Positions 61,221 to 64,000 of a stretch of 64,000 bases of DNA are shown here, in pieces. Every line of letters begins with the position of its first letter. Within the stretch, counting starts at the first letter, position 1. The notes below the pieces were generated by a model, which saw only the letters and a list, made by a program, of their open reading frames with translations, was not told the DNA's origin and did no database searches. The translations under genes and the position numbers were made by a program. Source of the stretch: Candidatus Poribacteria bacterium (lineage in GTDB: Bacteria > Poribacteria > WGA-4E > WGA-3G); assembly GCA_012267415.1 (NCBI GenBank), contig JAAXGN010000089.1, positions 1-64,000 on the forward strand, in the 5' to 3' direction.

Positions 61221-61343
61221 TACTTCAGTATTAGCATTCTGCGCGTAGCGTAAACTGCCAGTTTGCGCCCCTTATGGCACAATCTGGCAGATTGTGCTAC
61301 ATAATTAGCAACTTAGGCTACTTCAGTATTAGCATCCTGCGTG
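61221..61343. repeat. REPIN between two copies of a gene-end sequence
   Basis: A REPIN at 61245-61300 (GTAGCGTAAACTGCCAGTTT ... GGCAGATTGTGCTAC) followed by ATAATTAGCAACTTAGG, a MITE family 2 end. It is flanked by a 25-base direct repeat (61221-61245 and 61319-61343, 23 of 25 bases identical, ACTTCAGTATTAGCAT core). The right copy is the end of the large surface-protein gene (codons RRMLILK and stop); the left copy would encode the same residues. Confidence 0.75.
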
Positions 61344-64000
61344 TTGCGGTGAAATCGCCTGCGGTGAGGGTGTAGAAATACACGCCACTTGCGACTGCTT
61401 CACCTTGTGCGTTTTTGCCATCCCAATACGCAGCACGACTTCTAACATGATATACACCTGCAACCTGATGTCCTAATGTTAATGTACGAATCAGCTTTCC
61501 ATCCGAAGCATAAATAGAGACACTCACCGATGCTGGTGATGCCAACTGATACGGTATCCACGTCTCAGGGTTGAATGGATTCGGGTAGTTTGGTAACAGT
61601 GCTGTCTGTTTCGGTGCAGACATTTTGAGTAGCTGCTCCAAAACTAAGATACCTCGTTGAAATTTAGCATCAGGCAGATTCAAACTACGTGCTTCACGTA
61701 ACCATTTCTCAATTTTTGTGATTGAAATATTTTCAGGAATTGAAGCGAACATATACGGTGCCGCCGATGCTGTCTGACCAAATGCAGCTGCAACTAAGGT
61801 GAGATCTACGATGTTGACAGTACCATCGTTATTTACATCAGCGATGTTTTCTCCTACCTGTAAAAAGTTTGCAGAAACCAAATCTAAATCCAGGATATCC
61901 ACGACACCGTCTTTGTTGATGTCTTCAGTAAGTAACATGGGTTCAGGCATATCAGGGGGTTCCTGATATCCTACCTGCATGAGTTCTAATATTTCAGCTT
62001 CACTCAAACCTCTGTTGTAGATTCGCACTTCATCAATTAAACCTTGAAAATTCCTTGCCCCTTCATGTGTGCTACCGATCAAAACTGACGCTGTGTCACC
62101 CAACCCGGGAAAAGGTGTTAACACCTCAGTAGTACCTGCCTTTACACCATTAATCCAATACTGTCGTTCTCCATCAGCAATTCTTGCTGCGACATGCTGC
62201 CACTGGTTCAATTGGAACATACCCTCACTCGGTATGTTATCTGCATGGTGTGAAACAGGTACACCATCTACCTCTAAAACTGTACTTGAGCCGCTATTAG
62301 CAAGAGCAAGATGAATAGTACCGCCTCGTTCAGTATAGAAACTATAAGACCTTGGGTGTTGATCTCCTTTTGCAAGTATACCTTGCCAATTAGAGTGAGG
62401 ATGGTTATGACGCGGGGTATGAATCCATGCCATTACAGTCACTGCTTCAGAAACCGTAAGGCTATTGTCATGAGGAACCTCCACAGCATCAGAAATGCCA
62501 TCAAATTGTAATGCATTTCCAAATCGTCCTTCAACTAACTGTGGATTTCCAACCAATCTTCCGTGGTTCTGATGCGTAGAATGGTCAATTGTTTGGTTGC
62601 CGTTCAGTTCATCAAAGGAGAAATACAGAATCAGTGATGGGTCACTATTACTCGTCAATACCTGTTCTATCTCTTCAGGTTCAACCATTGTAGAGGGCAT
62701 TTCGCTGGATGAAGGGATTATCTCTAATGCGCTAAACATTGGGTTTAAATCACCAACACCTGTTGCACTGTTGCCATGAAAAGTGATGTCAAGTATTCCA
62801 TCTTTAACTTCTATACCTTTATAGACTTTGATATCAATTTCATGTGATGCAGGGGTTACGTATAAAGGTTCAACAGTTTCACCCTCCATGATGATATCAA
62901 AACCGCGATTTCTGGGTGACCAGTGTTCTCCGACAAGGTAGGTTACATCAAACGTCCCATTTCCTGTTTTGAACTGATATTTGAGAGGATTTGGATAATC
63001 TGTGAAACTGACTCCGTAGAATAACTCTGGATCGTATCCTGCTGCGATTGCTTTACTTTGAGCTGCATTGGTTAAATGTCGGAATTGTGTCACCCAAGGA
63101 CGGGTTTCTACCCATCCACCCCAATCTTGGTTAGTCTGTGCTGCGCCACTCCAAACGCGTCCTTGTGAATCGGTATAATCTGTTGATCTCCCCCCAATTA
63201 TGCGAATTGTCTTCGTTTCATCCGTAGACACATCCTGATTATCCGATGGCACGTTCTCTGAAGACACAATAAAGCTATCAAATGAGACTGTTAGATGACC
63301 TTCTGCCTCTGGTTGGCAAATTCCAGTGTAAATACCAACCTCCACTGGACCTTGTAGTGAAATTGTTGTGTCGCCAATATGCACCCATTCCCCTTGAGCA
63401 TCAGGTTTATACCACGCTTTATAGTTGTCACCATCCCGATCAAGACGCAAGGCTACCGGAACATTACCTGCTGGTGGATTGTAACCTGGAACAAACTGTA
63501 CAATTTCACGTCCACGGTGTTGAAACTGTAAATACACTGTATTTCGATTCCTAACAAAACTGTGTGCAGTTCCATGACCCCATAACTTCAATAATACCCA
63601 TTCATTCTGACTTGGTGATTTTATGATTAATCCGACAACTGAACATAAGTCTTTATGATCAATTATCAATGATGTTTCTACACTGAATTTGCTTTGATCT
63701 GTTACCTGATAAAAACGTGTTGATGTATCATCTCTAAAAATATTCTGATTAAAGCTACCCTGAACAACGAGTTTACCATCACTCAACTCATAAGGACTCT
63801 TATCTCCATTCTGTACTTTCCAGAAGGACTGTAGTTCTTGTGCATCAAACGCATCACTTTGTAAGGTCTGATTTTCTTCTGCTGGGATATCCGCTACTAC
63901 CGTTGACATTGGGTCTGTGTTTATAACAAGATTATCAAAGGAGACTGTTAGATGACCCGGTGCTTCTGCTTGACATATTGCAGTATAAATACCGACTTGC
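61318..64000 (-). CDS. Large multidomain surface protein, 5' end missing
   Basis: The frame stays open to the right edge, so the protein is partial; an internal ATG at 63909 is not its start. Counting from that ATG: concanavalin-like/DUF1349-type domain 25-216, malectin-like domain about 233-398 (IRIIGGRSTDYTDSQGRVW), LamG-type jelly roll about 425-645 (LILYFSFDE, IDEVRIYNRGLSEAEI), dockerin-type calcium repeats about 660-715 (DINKDGVVDILDLDLV, DVNNDGTVNIVDLTLV), and a FlgD-like tail about 775-863 (NYPNPFNPETWIPYQL, GVYFYTL, MLILK). The edge sequence (VGIYTAICQAEAPGHLTVSFD) repeats the end of the first domain, so that domain occurs at least twice. It is a cell-surface, probably carbohydrate-binding protein. 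Confidence 0.9.
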   Translation of the reverse strand, partial: QVGIYTAICQAEAPGHLTVSFDNLVINTDPMSTVVADIPAEENQTLQSDAFDAQELQSFWKVQNGDKSPYELSDGKLVVQGSFNQNIFRDDTSTRFYQVTDQSKFSVETSLIIDHKDLCSVVGLIIKSPSQNEWVLLKLWGHGTAHSFVRNRNTVYLQFQHRGREIVQFVPGYNPPAGNVPVALRLDRDGDNYKAWYKPDAQGEWVHIGDTTISLQGPVEVGIYTGICQPEAEGHLTVSFDSFIVSSENVPSDNQDVSTDETKTIRIIGGRSTDYTDSQGRVWSGAAQTNQDWGGWVETRPWVTQFRHLTNAAQSKAIAAGYDPELFYGVSFTDYPNPLKYQFKTGNGTFDVTYLVGEHWSPRNRGFDIIMEGETVEPLYVTPASHEIDIKVYKGIEVKDGILDITFHGNSATGVGDLNPMFSALEIIPSSSEMPSTMVEPEEIEQVLTSNSDPSLILYFSFDELNGNQTIDHSTHQNHGRLVGNPQLVEGRFGNALQFDGISDAVEVPHDNSLTVSEAVTVMAWIHTPRHNHPHSNWQGILAKGDQHPRSYSFYTERGGTIHLALANSGSSTVLEVDGVPVSHHADNIPSEGMFQLNQWQHVAARIADGERQYWINGVKAGTTEVLTPFPGLGDTASVLIGSTHEGARNFQGLIDEVRIYNRGLSEAEILELMQVGYQEPPDMPEPMLLTEDINKDGVVDILDLDLVSANFLQVGENIADVNNDGTVNIVDLTLVAAAFGQTASAAPYMFASIPENISITKIEKWLREARSLNLPDAKFQRGILVLEQLLKMSAPKQTALLPNYPNPFNPETWIPYQLASPASVSVSIYASDGKLIRTLTLGHQVAGVYHVRSRAAYWDGKNAQGEAVASGVYFYTLTAGDFTATRRMLILK

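Noticed and set aside
1..64000. tRNA or rRNA genes
   Set aside because: I looked for T-loop type sequences and long conserved rRNA stretches in the gaps and saw none; a tRNA search program would be decisive.

Overview
The window looks like a chromosomal segment of an uncultured, AT-rich Gram-negative-type bacterium, most probably a member of Candidatus Poribacteria or a close relative. The basis is gene content: tandem phytanoyl-CoA dioxygenase-like proteins, FG-GAP/ASPIC, LamG/malectin/dockerin, SUMF1, WD40 and giant TPR proteins, FlgD-like C-terminal tails (PNP...G.Y), lipoproteins, an MCE lipid-transport locus, and a very large load of short extragenic palindromes. This assignment is inference from recalled family distributions, not from a search. 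No rRNA, tRNA, CRISPR array or intact transposase was seen.

Layout. 0.1-8 kb: MCE transport genes (ATPase plus substrate-binding protein) followed by a housekeeping block radA, PIN-TRAM membrane protein, ispD, ispF, cysS. 8-13 kb: two paralogous lipoproteins, dprA, accA, a DUF711 gene. 13-18 kb: a membrane-anchored histidine-triad protein, then a DUF1326 gene and three tandem PhyH-type dioxygenases. 18-26 kb: trpD-trpC, a DUF523-birA pair, a 957-residue TPR protein, a PfkB sugar kinase. 26-32 kb: an Rpn-type nuclease and a decayed second copy, a small membrane protein with an ABC solute-binding protein, a SUMF1 protein, a WD40 protein. 32.5-34.3 kb: a single reading frame that joins an ECF sigma factor to an FtsZ/tubulin GTPase. 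34-41 kb: sugar ABC permease, tatD, SDR, enolase-superfamily enzyme, TIM-barrel isomerase, PBP4-type lipoprotein. 41-50 kb: citramalate synthase, nucleotide-sugar epimerase with unknown neighbours, polytopic membrane protein, second histidine-motif protein, and a GHMP kinase fused to a GalU-type nucleotidyltransferase. 50-57 kb: a tightly packed operon VWA - M20 amidohydrolase - TPR - FG-GAP/ASPIC. 57-64 kb: mazEF, a DRG/Obg-type TGS GTPase, an M28-like protein, a small coiled-coil membrane protein, and the 3' part of a large surface protein running off the right edge.

The most striking object is the ECF sigma-FtsZ fusion, which also carries a strong internal Shine-Dalgarno and GTG start exactly at the domain boundary, so it could give both a fusion and a free FtsZ-like protein. 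The second theme is the repeat load: at least seven sequence-unrelated palindrome families obey one rule (GTAG directly before a stem-loop, the hallmark of REP elements mobilised by RAYT/TnpA-REP transposases), often as inverted pairs (REPINs) and nested inside short inverted-repeat elements (MITEs). Several genes take their stop codon from these elements. Clear sigma70-like promoters (TTGAxx-N17/18-TATAAT) precede trpD, cimA, the DUF1326/PhyH cluster, the Rpn gene, the solute-binding-protein unit and both small coiled-coil membrane proteins.
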